Shown here: positions 1 through 8,163 of the stretch, piece by piece
How positions within the stretch are numbered: position 1 is the stretch's first letter
Layout: the number at the start of each line of letters is the position of its first letter
NCBI GenBank assembly: GCA_019412865.1
Contig: DXOJ01000602.1
Location: 1 to 25,848, forward strand
Reading direction: 5' to 3'
DNA from: Bacteroides sp.
GTDB lineage: Bacteria; Bacteroidota; Bacteroidia; Bacteroidales; Bacteroidaceae
DNA length: 25,848 bases
Translations under genes and position numbers: made by a program
Notes under the pieces: generated by a model
What the model was told of the DNA's origin: nothing
The model's database searches: none
Seen by the model: the letters and a program-made list of their open reading frames with translations, nothing else

Positions 1-1151
1 AGTTGCGTGGTCGTGCAGGACGTCAGGGTGACCCGGGTTCTTCTGTATTCTTCGTATCACTGGAAGACGATTTGATGCGTCTGTTCTCTTCTGACCGTAT
101 TGCCAGTGTAATGGACAAGCTCGGTTTCCAGGAAGGCGAAATGATCGAACACAAGATGATTTCCAACTCCATCGAACGTGCACAGAAGAAAGTGGAAGAA
201 AACAACTTCGGTATTCGTAAACGTCTGTTGGAATATGACGACGTAATGAACAAGCAACGTACAGTGGTTTACACCAAACGTCGCCACGCTTTGATGGGTG
301 AACGTATCGGTATGGACATCGTGAACATGATCTGGGACCGTTGTGCCAATGCTATCGAAAACAATGATTATGAAGGCTGCCAAATGGAACTGCTTCAGAC
401 ATTAGCAATGGAAACTCCGTTCACTGAAGAAGAATTCCGTAACGAGAAAAAAGAAAAGTTGGCCGAAAAGACTTTCAACATTGCGATGGATAACTTCAAA
501 CGCAAAACTGAACGTCTGGCACAGATCGCTAACCCGGTTATCAAACAGGTATATGAAAACCAGGGACACATGTACGAAAACATCCTGATTCCTATTACAG
601 ACGGTAAACGGATGTATAATATCTCTTGTAACCTGAAAGCGGCTTACGAATCGGAATCTAAAGAAGTGGTGAAGTCGTTCGAGAAATCAATCTTGCTCCA
701 CGTAATCGACGAAGCATGGAAAGAAAACTTGCGCGAACTGGACGAACTGAAACATTCCGTACAGAATGCAAGCTACGAGCAGAAAGACCCGCTATTGATT
801 TATAAACTGGAATCTGTGACTTTGTTTGACGCTATGGTGAACAAGATCAATAACCAGACTATATCTATTTTGATGCGTGGACAAATTCCTGTACAGGAAG
901 CTCCGGATGAATCAGCTGCACGCCGTGTAGAAGTGCGTCAGGCTGCTCCTGAACAACGCCAGGATATGAGCAAGTATCGCGAAAACAAAGAAAATTTGAG
1001 TGATCCGAACCAGCAGGCTGCTGCAAGTCAGGATACTCGTGAACAGCAGAAACGTGAACCGATTCGTGCAGAGAAGACAGTAGGTCGTAACGATCCTTGT
1101 CCATGCGGAAGCGGGAAAAAGTATAAAAACTGCCACGGAAAGAACCTTTGA
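1..1151 (+). CDS. secA: Protein translocase subunit SecA, C-terminal part (5' end outside window)
   Basis: This is the C-terminal 382 or so residues of SecA, the cytoplasmic ATPase that drives preproteins through SecYEG. The fragment opens inside the second nucleotide-binding domain at the helicase motif [14 protein letters not shown], which contains the arginine finger region. It continues through the helical scaffold and wing domains (for example [10 protein letters not shown] near residue 78 and [17 protein letters not shown] near 235). A variable charged linker follows, then the C-terminal zinc-binding tail [14 protein letters not shown], with Cys366, Cys368, Cys377 and His378 of the fragment as the expected ligands; this tail normally binds SecB or the ribosome. 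The frame is open to the left edge, so the gene is cut by the window and not degraded. The stop is TGA at 1149-1151, and a strong hairpin 80 bases downstream probably ends the transcript. Identification is certain from the motifs. Confidence 0.98.
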   Translation, partial: LRGRAGRQGDPGSSVFFVSLEDDLMRLFSSDRIASVMDKLGFQEGEMIEHKMISNSIERAQKKVEENNFGIRKRLLEYDDVMNKQRTVVYTKRRHALMGERIGMDIVNMIWDRCANAIENNDYEGCQMELLQTLAMETPFTEEEFRNEKKEKLAEKTFNIAMDNFKRKTERLAQIANPVIKQVYENQGHMYENILIPITDGKRMYNISCNLKAAYESESKEVVKSFEKSILLHVIDEAWKENLRELDELKHSVQNASYEQKDPLLIYKLESVTLFDAMVNKINNQTISILMRGQIPVQEAPDESAARRVEVRQAAPEQRQDMSKYRENKENLSDPNQQAAASQDTREQQKREPIRAEKTVGRNDPCPCGSGKKYKNCHGKNL

Positions 1152-1230
1152 TTAATTAATAATTAAAAATTAAAGGTTGGAAATTGTAGGGTAATGTGCT
1201 TTATGGCATAGTCTCTCTATATTCAACTTA

Positions 1231-1277
1231 TAAAAGAAAGTCTCAAACGGTTAAAAACTGTTTGAGACTTTCTTTTA
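1231..1277 (+). terminator. Strong hairpin terminator downstream of secA
   Basis: Two perfectly complementary 18-base arms, TAAAAGAAAGTCTCAAAC at 1231-1248 and its reverse complement at 1260-1277, enclose an 11-base loop. A further G-C/G-T pair could extend the stem inward. The outer part of the stem is A-rich on the left and T-rich on the right, as in a Rho-independent terminator. It lies 80 bases past the secA stop and just before the next gene's promoter, so it most likely ends the secA transcript. The last bases of the right arm also overlap the candidate -33 element of the next promoter. Confidence 0.85.
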
Positions 1278-1299
1278 TTCTTCCAAAGTTGTACTTTTG
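1269..1299 (+). promoter_or_regulatory. Candidate Bacteroides housekeeping promoter for the DUF6340-like gene
   Basis: A -7 element TACTTTTG at 1292-1299 fits the Bacteroides consensus TAnnTTTG. A -33-like TTTC at 1269-1272 sits 19 bases upstream, close to the TTTG consensus and within its usual 19-21 base spacing. Transcription would start near 1306, giving a leader of about 20 bases before the ATG at 1326. The call rests on consensus match and position only. Confidence 0.6.
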
Positions 1300-1325
1300 T
1301 TCAAATTACTAAATAGAACAAAACT

Positions 1326-2432
1326 ATGGCAAAATCTTATTCACTGGTTTTCATCGTTTTATTCCTGCTGACTCTGGGTAGCTGTCAGAGTCTGGAACAG
1401 ATCCCCATTGATTATCTGCAACCTGCCGACTTGAGCTTTCCTCCGCAACTCCGGAAAGTAGCTATTGTGAATAACACCAGCGACGCCCCGGATAATAAAC
1501 TGATAACAGAGACTGAAAAAATTAAAGAAGGTACACCATTGATAAGTCGTGCAACAGCTTATGCCAATGGAGATCCTAAGACAGCCACTGAATCACTGGC
1601 AGAAGAAATAGCACAGCAGAACTACTTCGATGAGGTGGTTATCTGTGATTCTGCCTTACGCGCCAATGATAAACTGGCCCGCGAAAGTACATTGAGCCAG
1701 GAGGAAGTGCGTCAACTGACTTCTAACCTGGGAGTGGACTTTATTATTGCACTGGAAAACCTGCAACTCAAAGCAACAAAGACTGTCCGTTATCTGGATG
1801 AGTTCAACTGCTTTCAAGGAGCGGTAGACGTGAAAGTTTATCCCACGGTGAAAGTTTATCTTCCCGAACGCAGCAGACCGATGACTACGCTCCATCCTAA
1901 TGATAGCATTTTTTGGGAAGAGTTTGGAGGTACAGCCATAGAAGCCGCCACTCGCATGATTCCCGACAAGCAGATGCTGGAAGAAGCGGCAGCATTCGCA
2001 GGAACGGTTCCGGTGAAAAATATTGTCCCTATTTGGAAAAAAGGAACACGGTATCTTTATACTGGTGGTTCGGTTCCTATGCGTGACGCTGCCATTTATG
2101 TACGCGAAAATTCATGGGACGACGCATACGAACTTTGGCGTCAGGCTTTCGAAGGTACCAAGAACCAAAAGAAAAAAATGCGGGCAGCTCTCAACATTGC
2201 TGTTTACTACGAAATGAAAGATAGTTTGGCTAAAGCAGAAGAATGGGCAGAAAAGGCACAACAACTAGCTAAAAAAATAGATAAAAAGAACATCACAGAT
2301 AGCCCTCAAGCTACCATTGATGATGTGCCGAATTATTATCTTACTACTTTGTATTTAGCTGAACTAAAGGAGAGAAATGCTCAATTACCCAAGTTAAAAT
2401 TGCAAATGAGCCGATTTAATGATGATTTTTAA
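1326..2432 (+). CDS. DUF6340-like lipoprotein with TPR-like C-terminus
   Basis: A 368-residue secreted lipoprotein of unknown function. The N-terminus has a short basic start, a hydrophobic stretch (about residues 6-17) and the lipobox LGSC, giving lipidated Cys20. The segment IPIDYLQPADLSFPPQLRK after the signal and the following KVAIVNNT strand resemble the family annotated as DUF6340 in Bacteroidota; this assignment is from memory of the family pattern, not a search. The middle part (about 90-170) has an alpha/beta pattern with FIIALENLQL. The C-terminal part (about 250-320) is helical and reads like one or two tetratricopeptide-type repeats (WDDAYELWRQAF, MKDSLAKAEEWAEKAQQLAKK). It stands alone between the secA terminator and a further promoter, so it is probably monocistronic or read with the next gene. 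Its role is unknown; a periplasmic or envelope-associated partner-binding protein is an inference. Confidence 0.85.
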   Translation: MAKSYSLVFIVLFLLTLGSCQSLEQIPIDYLQPADLSFPPQLRKVAIVNNTSDAPDNKLITETEKIKEGTPLISRATAYANGDPKTATESLAEEIAQQNYFDEVVICDSALRANDKLARESTLSQEEVRQLTSNLGVDFIIALENLQLKATKTVRYLDEFNCFQGAVDVKVYPTVKVYLPERSRPMTTLHPNDSIFWEEFGGTAIEAATRMIPDKQMLEEAAAFAGTVPVKNIVPIWKKGTRYLYTGGSVPMRDAAIYVRENSWDDAYELWRQAFEGTKNQKKKMRAALNIAVYYEMKDSLAKAEEWAEKAQQLAKKIDKKNITDSPQATIDDVPNYYLTTLYLAELKERNAQLPKLKLQMSRFNDDF

Positions 2433-2436
2433 GGAA

Positions 2437-2471
2437 ATTGTGTATCAAATCTTATTTTTTTTATACCTTTG
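2437..2471 (+). promoter_or_regulatory. Possible promoter for the small acidic protein gene
   Basis: TACCTTTG at 2464-2471 matches the Bacteroides -7 consensus TAnnTTTG and lies 22 bases before the ATG at 2494. The best -33-like sequence is ATTG at 2437-2440, but its 23-base spacing is longer than the usual 19-21, so only the -7 element is well supported. A purine-rich stretch AGAAGGAA just before the start codon could serve as ribosome-binding site. Confidence 0.4.
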
Positions 2472-2493
2472 AACTTATAAAAAGAAGGAACCC

Positions 2494-2940
2494 ATGAAAT
2501 TGAGCCAACAATCATTATCTATTATCGAATCGGCTATCCAAAAGGCAGTCGCTAAATATGTATGTAGCTGTGAACAAACAGTTGTAACCGATATCCATCT
2601 CCAACCGGATCAGGCATCGGGACAACTTAATATTTACAACGATGATGATGAAGAACTGGCAAACATCATGATCGAAGAATGGGCTACTTATGAAGGGGAT
2701 GATTTCCTTGAAAACGTGGAACCTTCTCTTCGCAACATTCTTTGCAGAATGAAGGATGCCGGAGATTTCGACAAAGTGACTATTCTGAAACCTTATTCTT
2801 TCGTTTTGGTAGATGAAGAGAAAGAAACCGTAGCAGAATTGCTGTTGATTGACGACGATACCATACTGGTGAATGATGAATTGCTGAAAGGGTTGGATAA
2901 GGAGTTGGACGACTTCTTAAAGGATTTGTTGGAAAAATAA
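2494..2940 (+). CDS. Small acidic cytoplasmic protein of unknown function
   Basis: A 148-residue protein that I do not recognise. It has no signal peptide or membrane segment, so it is probably cytoplasmic. It is strongly acidic, with runs such as NDDDEELA near residue 50 and IDDDTILVNDELL near 120, and ends in a charged amphipathic helix (LLKGLDKELDDFLKDLLEK). An N-terminal helix (residues 4-21) is followed by YVCSCEQ, a Cys-x-Cys pair at 24 and 26, and then strands. Another cysteine lies at NILCRMKD near 84. The alternating strand/helix pattern is that of a compact folded domain, and the clean start and close promoter argue for a real gene. The two Cys-x-Cys residues could be a metal or redox site, but nothing else supports that. 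Confidence 0.75.
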   Translation: MKLSQQSLSIIESAIQKAVAKYVCSCEQTVVTDIHLQPDQASGQLNIYNDDDEELANIMIEEWATYEGDDFLENVEPSLRNILCRMKDAGDFDKVTILKPYSFVLVDEEKETVAELLLIDDDTILVNDELLKGLDKELDDFLKDLLEK

Positions 2941-3005
2941 AGAAGAATTGTTGGAGAAATAAGATATCGTTCTTTTTGAATAGAGATCGTTCAAGATCCA
3001 CATAT

Positions 3006-3060
3006 AAAAAGATAATCGGAAGCAATCAGGATATGTCCTTTATTGCTTCCGATTATTTTA
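3006..3060. terminator. Bidirectional terminator between convergent genes
   Basis: A perfect 15-base inverted repeat, ATAATCGGAAGCAAT at 3012-3026 and its complement at 3042-3056, has an inner AGGA/TCCT pairing around a TATG loop. It is flanked by AAAAA on the left (3006-3010) and TTTTA on the right (3057-3060), so each strand ends in a U-run after the stem. It sits between the + strand gene ending at 2940 and the - strand gene ending at 3078, and would end both transcripts, including the long leftward operon. Confidence 0.9.
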
Positions 3061-3077
3061 TATATATTCCCTATTGA

Positions 3078-5090
3078 TTATTTGTTGTATTTGATTGAGA
3101 TATTAGCAAGTCTAAGCGGCATGAAGCTGGATACCCCTGCCGGGAGTCTGACCGGTCGCAATCTGATGCAAATATTATCACGGTTCAATAAGGCATCCGG
3201 CAACTTAAAGTCATAGACTTTATAACCAGGAATGTTCTTCTCCGTCTGTCCACCTGCAGCCGTTCTATCAAACTGTCCCAGAATGGTAAACTCTGAATTA
3301 TCTACTTTAATCCATTCACCATTCATCGAATAAGCATATTCAACCACTGCAACAGGGCCACCTCCCCAACTTGCATTCATTTCAACCTGAAGAGACAAGG
3401 ATGTAGAAATACCTACTGTCGATATTTTGTCTACGTAGAAATATGAACTTGTAGACCACGGTTTACTATTAAAAGCACCGCCTCGCATACGACCATAGTA
3501 TCCATCGGTCGTGTTAAGGTTAACATCTCCTCTGAAATCATCCTGGAATCCCAGAATGTAGTCTGCATAGGTTTGCTGGAAATATTTATTTCCGTCTTTG
3601 CTAAGAAGAGCATTCGCCTGCGATGCCTCGCCACCCGTAGGATGGTAATCCGTAAAAGTAGAAGAGCCTATTTCTTTCCAATCGGGTACATTACAATCCC
3701 ATTCTACAAGCACAGAAGTGATCTCGTTTATATCACTGATGTTAATATCTTCTCTGTTAAGCGGAAGAATACATAACCGGCTTTCAGAGATGTCGAAATT
3801 TGTAAGTTTCACTTTCGCCACCATTCCTGTTATGCTTCCCGAACCTTTAGGAAGTGTTTCGTGAGCATAAGGAGCTTCAAACGCAGTAAGCATATATGTA
3901 TTAGAACCGTTTTTATCTCTTATACAGGTCGGATAGTATCTGTAATATGCAGGGAACTTTTCTACCCAATAGTTTTTATTAATCTTACGATCGGCAGCTC
4001 CCGGGTCAGTAGTCTTGAAATTAGTGAATGCACCTACCGGAGATGCAATCTCGACATCTTTCAGGGTCACAAGACTAAATACCATATTATCCGTAAGTTC
4101 AGCAATCGTTCTTTCAGGAATTGTGAAGGTAGAAAGTTCCGAGCTGATTACGTGGGCAGCAGTGATACCGCTAATCAGTCTATAAGTAAAGCTACCCTCT
4201 GATTCTTCTCTTATCATTCCATCTTTCAGACACAATGACACTTTGGCAAATTGTGCAAACGTAATTAAAGATTCGGACTCAAACACAACTGTCTCTCCTG
4301 CCTCATTCTGAATGACATAGCGATTGCTCGGGAAGTTCTTCGAAGTGCCATTGGCTACGATGATTCCTTCAACATATACATTGTTAGTAATTCCACCGAC
4401 AGCATAACCATGTACGGTTGGATAACTGACAAGTTCCGCATTCGCATATTCAGAATATGCTTGCGAGAGATTAATGGTAGCCGTGACCTTACGCTGGTAC
4501 TGATCGTCATAACTCAACACAATACTTCCTGTACGGGGTGATTGCGAATTTGTTTCCGTATTAAAATAAAGCTTTCCATCACTTATCCTATACTCCTGCA
4601 CCCAGTTCACCGTTGGCGTAATAACGATATCCGTTTCGGGCACATTGGTAGAGATTTCCATTTCATATTCACCTCCTTTAGTAAACAGCTCCATCTTATC
4701 ACTGGCAGGAACAATAAATGGATAACGGGATAATTGTTTTATCTTGATTACATCCGCAGTCTTACCATCTTTCGTAAACACACGAATATCACAGAAACGT
4801 TCGGAATCACTGATATTCTCATCATAAGTCACAGTGAAATAAGTTCTTGATGACTGGGCTCCACGTATATCCGTAGAGAACCAGGTTGATTCTACAAAAT
4901 CAATTCGCCACTCGGTATTGGACTTCACCTCCACCTGAACCGGATCACCTTCCGCCTGAAGAATAATCTCATTATTTGTTATTTCCAATATACCGGCTTC
5001 ATGTTCGTCAGAGCATGACGGAAACATTATGATTGCCATCACAGCCAGAAAAGCTGTCCAGACTATTGAATCTTTAATTTTCATGTTCAT
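3078..5090 (-). CDS. BACON / DUF5689 surface lipoprotein, last gene of locus B
   Basis: A 670-residue exported lipoprotein. The signal peptide ends at FPSC (Cys26) and is followed by acidic SDEHE, a composition known to favour surface display of Bacteroides lipoproteins. Residues about 33-121 and 124-211 look like two BACON domains (Ig-like, with conserved W near VKSNTEWRID and the closing strand IKIKQLS / TINLSQA). Residues about 215-455 fit DUF5689, with OB-fold-like strands VYVEGIIVANG and YVIQNEAGETVVF. The last 210 residues form another beta-rich domain with many aromatics and could bind ligand. No catalytic motif was seen. The start is ATG at 5090, which shares one base with the stop of the upstream gene (TGATG); a longer reading would need a TTG codon at 5093. 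Coupling to the metallo-beta-lactamase-fold lipoprotein suggests that the two act together at the cell surface. The DUF5689 call is from pattern memory. Confidence 0.85.
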   Translation of the reverse strand: MNMKIKDSIVWTAFLAVMAIIMFPSCSDEHEAGILEITNNEIILQAEGDPVQVEVKSNTEWRIDFVESTWFSTDIRGAQSSRTYFTVTYDENISDSERFCDIRVFTKDGKTADVIKIKQLSRYPFIVPASDKMELFTKGGEYEMEISTNVPETDIVITPTVNWVQEYRISDGKLYFNTETNSQSPRTGSIVLSYDDQYQRKVTATINLSQAYSEYANAELVSYPTVHGYAVGGITNNVYVEGIIVANGTSKNFPSNRYVIQNEAGETVVFESESLITFAQFAKVSLCLKDGMIREESEGSFTYRLISGITAAHVISSELSTFTIPERTIAELTDNMVFSLVTLKDVEIASPVGAFTNFKTTDPGAADRKINKNYWVEKFPAYYRYYPTCIRDKNGSNTYMLTAFEAPYAHETLPKGSGSITGMVAKVKLTNFDISESRLCILPLNREDINISDINEITSVLVEWDCNVPDWKEIGSSTFTDYHPTGGEASQANALLSKDGNKYFQQTYADYILGFQDDFRGDVNLNTTDGYYGRMRGGAFNSKPWSTSSYFYVDKISTVGISTSLSLQVEMNASWGGGPVAVVEYAYSMNGEWIKVDNSEFTILGQFDRTAAGGQTEKNIPGYKVYDFKLPDALLNRDNICIRLRPVRLPAGVSSFMPLRLANISIKYNK

Positions 5091-6358
5091 CAATTATTAG
5101 ATTTAATCTCACCTGTTTTATATAGTATCTCATAAGCTTCATTCCGATCATTTAATACAAAGATCTGAAAATTCTCTCCACCCGGATAAACACGCGTAAC
5201 AACATGTCCGGCAGGCTTTATCTTCAAGCCGTCTTCACCTAGTCTGCTCCTGTTACTGTCTACCATACCGGCAGCAAAAACCGACCGTTCACCAGGATAA
5301 AGAGTTTGAGACAGCATCCGGCTCAACGTTGCCGGTTGAGGGTGATAGTAATCCCATACGGGAATTACATAGACTTGTGGTTTCACTTGGGAAATGTAGG
5401 TATCGCACATAGCATCAGAATAAGCGTGATGATTGGCAACAACCACATCCGTCTCACCGAGCAATCTGGCTACCGGCGTTTCTATATCAAACCATTCCGG
5501 TGCTTTTTCTACGCCCAGAATATCTCCTGCGGAGAAATAATCAAAATTACCGTATGTGATACGAATTCCACAACTGCAACGGTTTTCGTTCAACTGTTCA
5601 CTTGAAGAGGCTGTAGAAGGCACAAGCTCTTTGGCTGTTGTTCCGCTACCTGTCCAAATTTTACCATTACCCACGATATTACGTACTTCGAATGTAGGAT
5701 AAGAGCCCGGATCTTTCAAGAGTTTGATCTGACTATTGCTTCCTATTACAAATCCCTCATTCTTTTTACCTTCCCTGTCACGAGCGGCAACATATAATTT
5801 ATAGTTTGAGATATGAGCACCAGAGACTTTAGCTGCTGTCGGATAATCATAAGTAGGATAACCACGATCTATCAAAGTGGAAATATTGAGAAGATTACCA
5901 ACATGAGTGATTCCGGTAAGTTTGTAATCCAGTCCTACTTTTTCGATTGCCAGTTTTCCATTCTGTCCGATATGGTCCGTATCAAAGTGAGTGAGCAAGG
6001 CATAATCAAGTGCTCCGTTATTTTTTAATGGCAATGAGAAATGTTTTATATATTGAGCAATCCATTCGGCAGGCCGCTTAGAATCATTAGGCACTGCTTT
6101 CATAATTTCCTGTGTGCCTGAATGTACTCCTAAATCTCCTGCATCCAATAACATGGTAGTCCCATCCGGAAAAATAAGATAGGCTGCATTACCTCTTCCG
6201 GTACTAATCTGATGAATATCCAAATAACCTGCCTGCCACTCCGGAAGGTATTCATACACTTTATCTACTGCATCATCAGGAAAAGGCTTTTCTTGTTGGC
6301 AACTTGCGAATGTAGGCAGCAACATGATGGCTCCTAAAAAAAATATCTTGCTATTCAT
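5090..6358 (-). CDS. Secreted ComEC-like metallo-beta-lactamase-fold lipoprotein
   Basis: A 422-residue lipoprotein (lipobox FASC, Cys20) with a full metallo-beta-lactamase fold of the ComEC/Rec2 type. Visible motifs in order are the first strand pair ISTGRGNAAYLIFPDGTTMLLDAGD (residues 51-75), the metal motif HFDTDHIG (His124, Asp126, Asp128, His129), NENRCSCGIRITYGNFDYFSAGD with Asp279, and VVVANHHAYSDA with His310/His311. The HxDxDH form instead of HxHxDH is normal for ComEC-like members. All expected metal ligands are present, so it is likely an active hydrolase facing outside or in the periplasm. Related domains cleave DNA or other phosphodiesters, but some family members act on esters or lactones, so the substrate is open. 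It follows SusD by 22 bases and couples to the BACON/DUF5689 gene, and it is the only enzyme candidate in locus B. Two extra cysteines (Cys261 and Cys263) near the third motif are notable. Confidence 0.88.
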   Translation of the reverse strand: MNSKIFFLGAIMLLPTFASCQQEKPFPDDAVDKVYEYLPEWQAGYLDIHQISTGRGNAAYLIFPDGTTMLLDAGDLGVHSGTQEIMKAVPNDSKRPAEWIAQYIKHFSLPLKNNGALDYALLTHFDTDHIGQNGKLAIEKVGLDYKLTGITHVGNLLNISTLIDRGYPTYDYPTAAKVSGAHISNYKLYVAARDREGKKNEGFVIGSNSQIKLLKDPGSYPTFEVRNIVGNGKIWTGSGTTAKELVPSTASSSEQLNENRCSCGIRITYGNFDYFSAGDILGVEKAPEWFDIETPVARLLGETDVVVANHHAYSDAMCDTYISQVKPQVYVIPVWDYYHPQPATLSRMLSQTLYPGERSVFAAGMVDSNRSRLGEDGLKIKPAGHVVTRVYPGGENFQIFVLNDRNEAYEILYKTGEIKSNN

Positions 6359-6380
6359 TATATTATTCTTTAATAGTTGA

Positions 6381-8132
6381 TTAATCGATTTGCTTCACAC
6401 TATAGATACCGGCTTCTTCTTTAGTCATTTCATTGCCGCCTCCGTATCCCGGATTTTGCTTCAAGACATTGCTGACAGAAATTGACTTTTCCGGAATAGG
6501 AAAAAGCTCATAATGATCGTCGTTAGTAGGTTTATGATCCCACCAAGAACCTGTTGTATACAACCCCCAACGACGAAGATCGGTACGACGACGCTGTTCA
6601 CCCAGAAACTCGACCATCCACTCATCAAGAATCCGGTACTTGTCGATATTCGTTTCGGTCACCGGATCAGGATCGGCTTTATTCTCGAAATTGCGTTTAC
6701 GCACTTCATTGAAAAGATTGGCTGCTTCTTTTTTATAGCCGCTTCTATATTTACATTCAGCAAGCATATAATAGATTTCAGCAAAACGAATAACCGGATA
6801 ATCCGGATTAAAAGCAATGGTTTTGTCGATATTGTCGGGAACCGGTAGTTTGCACAAACGTATTCCGGAATTCTCTTCCCCGGTACTTATATTGGAGGGA
6901 AGCTCATTCACTGAAGAATATTCTCCGTCTTTCACTTTCTTGAATTGTGCCACCTGATCGACAAATTCAAGAACCTCACCCGGATATTCGTACAGTCCCG
7001 TACACTTCACCTCTGTGCCACTTCTTGATGTACGCTGTAATTTTCCATAAAGGAACATTCCTTCGTATTTCCCATTCCCTTTATACAAGTACAATTTTTT
7101 ACGAAGATCTTTATTATTGAACTTGGCAAAAGGTCGCCCAAGCTTATCCGTATAGGGATCGCCATTGGGTTTAAGAGACGGCTGAAGATGCATACCATTA
7201 GTAGAAGAATAGCCGCTTAGATCAAAATAGTTCTTTGCATTATAATGATTATAGCGTTCGAACTGCCATTGAAACAAAGTGCCTTTTGCATATTGCGACT
7301 GAACAGACCACATTACTTCCTTAGATTTATTATTGTCGAAAGTGAAAGGACCGAACCAGTCTTCCTCCAATTCGTAATAACCGTATTTGCCATCTAATAG
7401 ATCCTGGCAGACCTGCGCACATTCAGCAAAACGGTTCTCTCCCATGTAGACTTCCGCATTAAAATATAACTGAGCAAGAAGGGCGGCGGCAGTTCCTTGA
7501 CGTAAATAGCCTTCTTCCAGCATATCTGCTCTTTTTTTCTCTAATTTGGGAATAGCGGCAAGCAACAGTTCTTCCACATAATTAAAGGTTTCGCGTGCAG
7601 TGGAACGTGGAACTTCCTCGGTAGTAGAGCGCCGGTAAATAGGCATACCCCCATAGAAATCAAGTCCCCGCAGATAAAAATAGGCAACCAATGTCTGAAG
7701 TTGCATCTGATGATCTGCTTTCAATTCTTCCGTCATGCCCAGTGATACATAATCCACACCGGATAAGTCTTCCTTACAAGCTAAAGCCATTGCCACTCCC
7801 ATGCCTACCCCACGCCAGGTTTCTTCGTTGTTGGGGTGAAGAGGTGTCCAGTCGTGATGCTGCAGTTGGGAATATCTGACATCATTGTAATGTATTCCTT
7901 TTTGTGTGACACACATCTCATCTGTTGTACATTCTTGAAGAATGGCACGGTCGAATCCGTGAAACCAACGCCAATGTGTGAAAGAGCGTACCAAGAAAGA
8001 ATAAACAGTTTCCTTAGACGTGAAATAAGTGTCCGGAGTGACTTCGGAATACCACTTCTCATCCAGATTTGTACAACCGGATGACACCAGAAGGGTGAGG
8101 AAGGAGATAATGATTAAAATATTTCGTCTCAT
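6381..8132 (-). CDS. SusD/RagB-family surface glycan- or nutrient-binding lipoprotein (locus B)
   Basis: A 583-residue SusD-type lipoprotein that would sit as the lid on the adjacent SusC channel. The signal peptide ends at VSSGC (Cys20), followed by the typical TNLDEKWYSEVTPDTYFTS opening in which the first helix packs against SusC. Helical TPR-like segments are visible (for example LQTLVAYFYLRGLDFYGGMPIYRRSTTEEVPRS near 150), and the C-terminal SusD signature FAEIYYMLAECKYRSGYKKEAANLFNEVRKRNF near 465-500 is followed by DEWMVEFLGEQRRRTDLRRWG. It is longer than many SusD proteins (about 500-550 residues), with additional residues in the middle. The start is ATG at 8132, 31 bases after the SusC stop. 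The ligand cannot be read from sequence. Confidence 0.95.
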   Translation of the reverse strand: MRRNILIIISFLTLLVSSGCTNLDEKWYSEVTPDTYFTSKETVYSFLVRSFTHWRWFHGFDRAILQECTTDEMCVTQKGIHYNDVRYSQLQHHDWTPLHPNNEETWRGVGMGVAMALACKEDLSGVDYVSLGMTEELKADHQMQLQTLVAYFYLRGLDFYGGMPIYRRSTTEEVPRSTARETFNYVEELLLAAIPKLEKKRADMLEEGYLRQGTAAALLAQLYFNAEVYMGENRFAECAQVCQDLLDGKYGYYELEEDWFGPFTFDNNKSKEVMWSVQSQYAKGTLFQWQFERYNHYNAKNYFDLSGYSSTNGMHLQPSLKPNGDPYTDKLGRPFAKFNNKDLRKKLYLYKGNGKYEGMFLYGKLQRTSRSGTEVKCTGLYEYPGEVLEFVDQVAQFKKVKDGEYSSVNELPSNISTGEENSGIRLCKLPVPDNIDKTIAFNPDYPVIRFAEIYYMLAECKYRSGYKKEAANLFNEVRKRNFENKADPDPVTETNIDKYRILDEWMVEFLGEQRRRTDLRRWGLYTTGSWWDHKPTNDDHYELFPIPEKSISVSNVLKQNPGYGGGNEMTKEEAGIYSVKQID

Positions 8133-8163
8133 ATCATTTTATTAGTTTATAGGTACTTTAATA

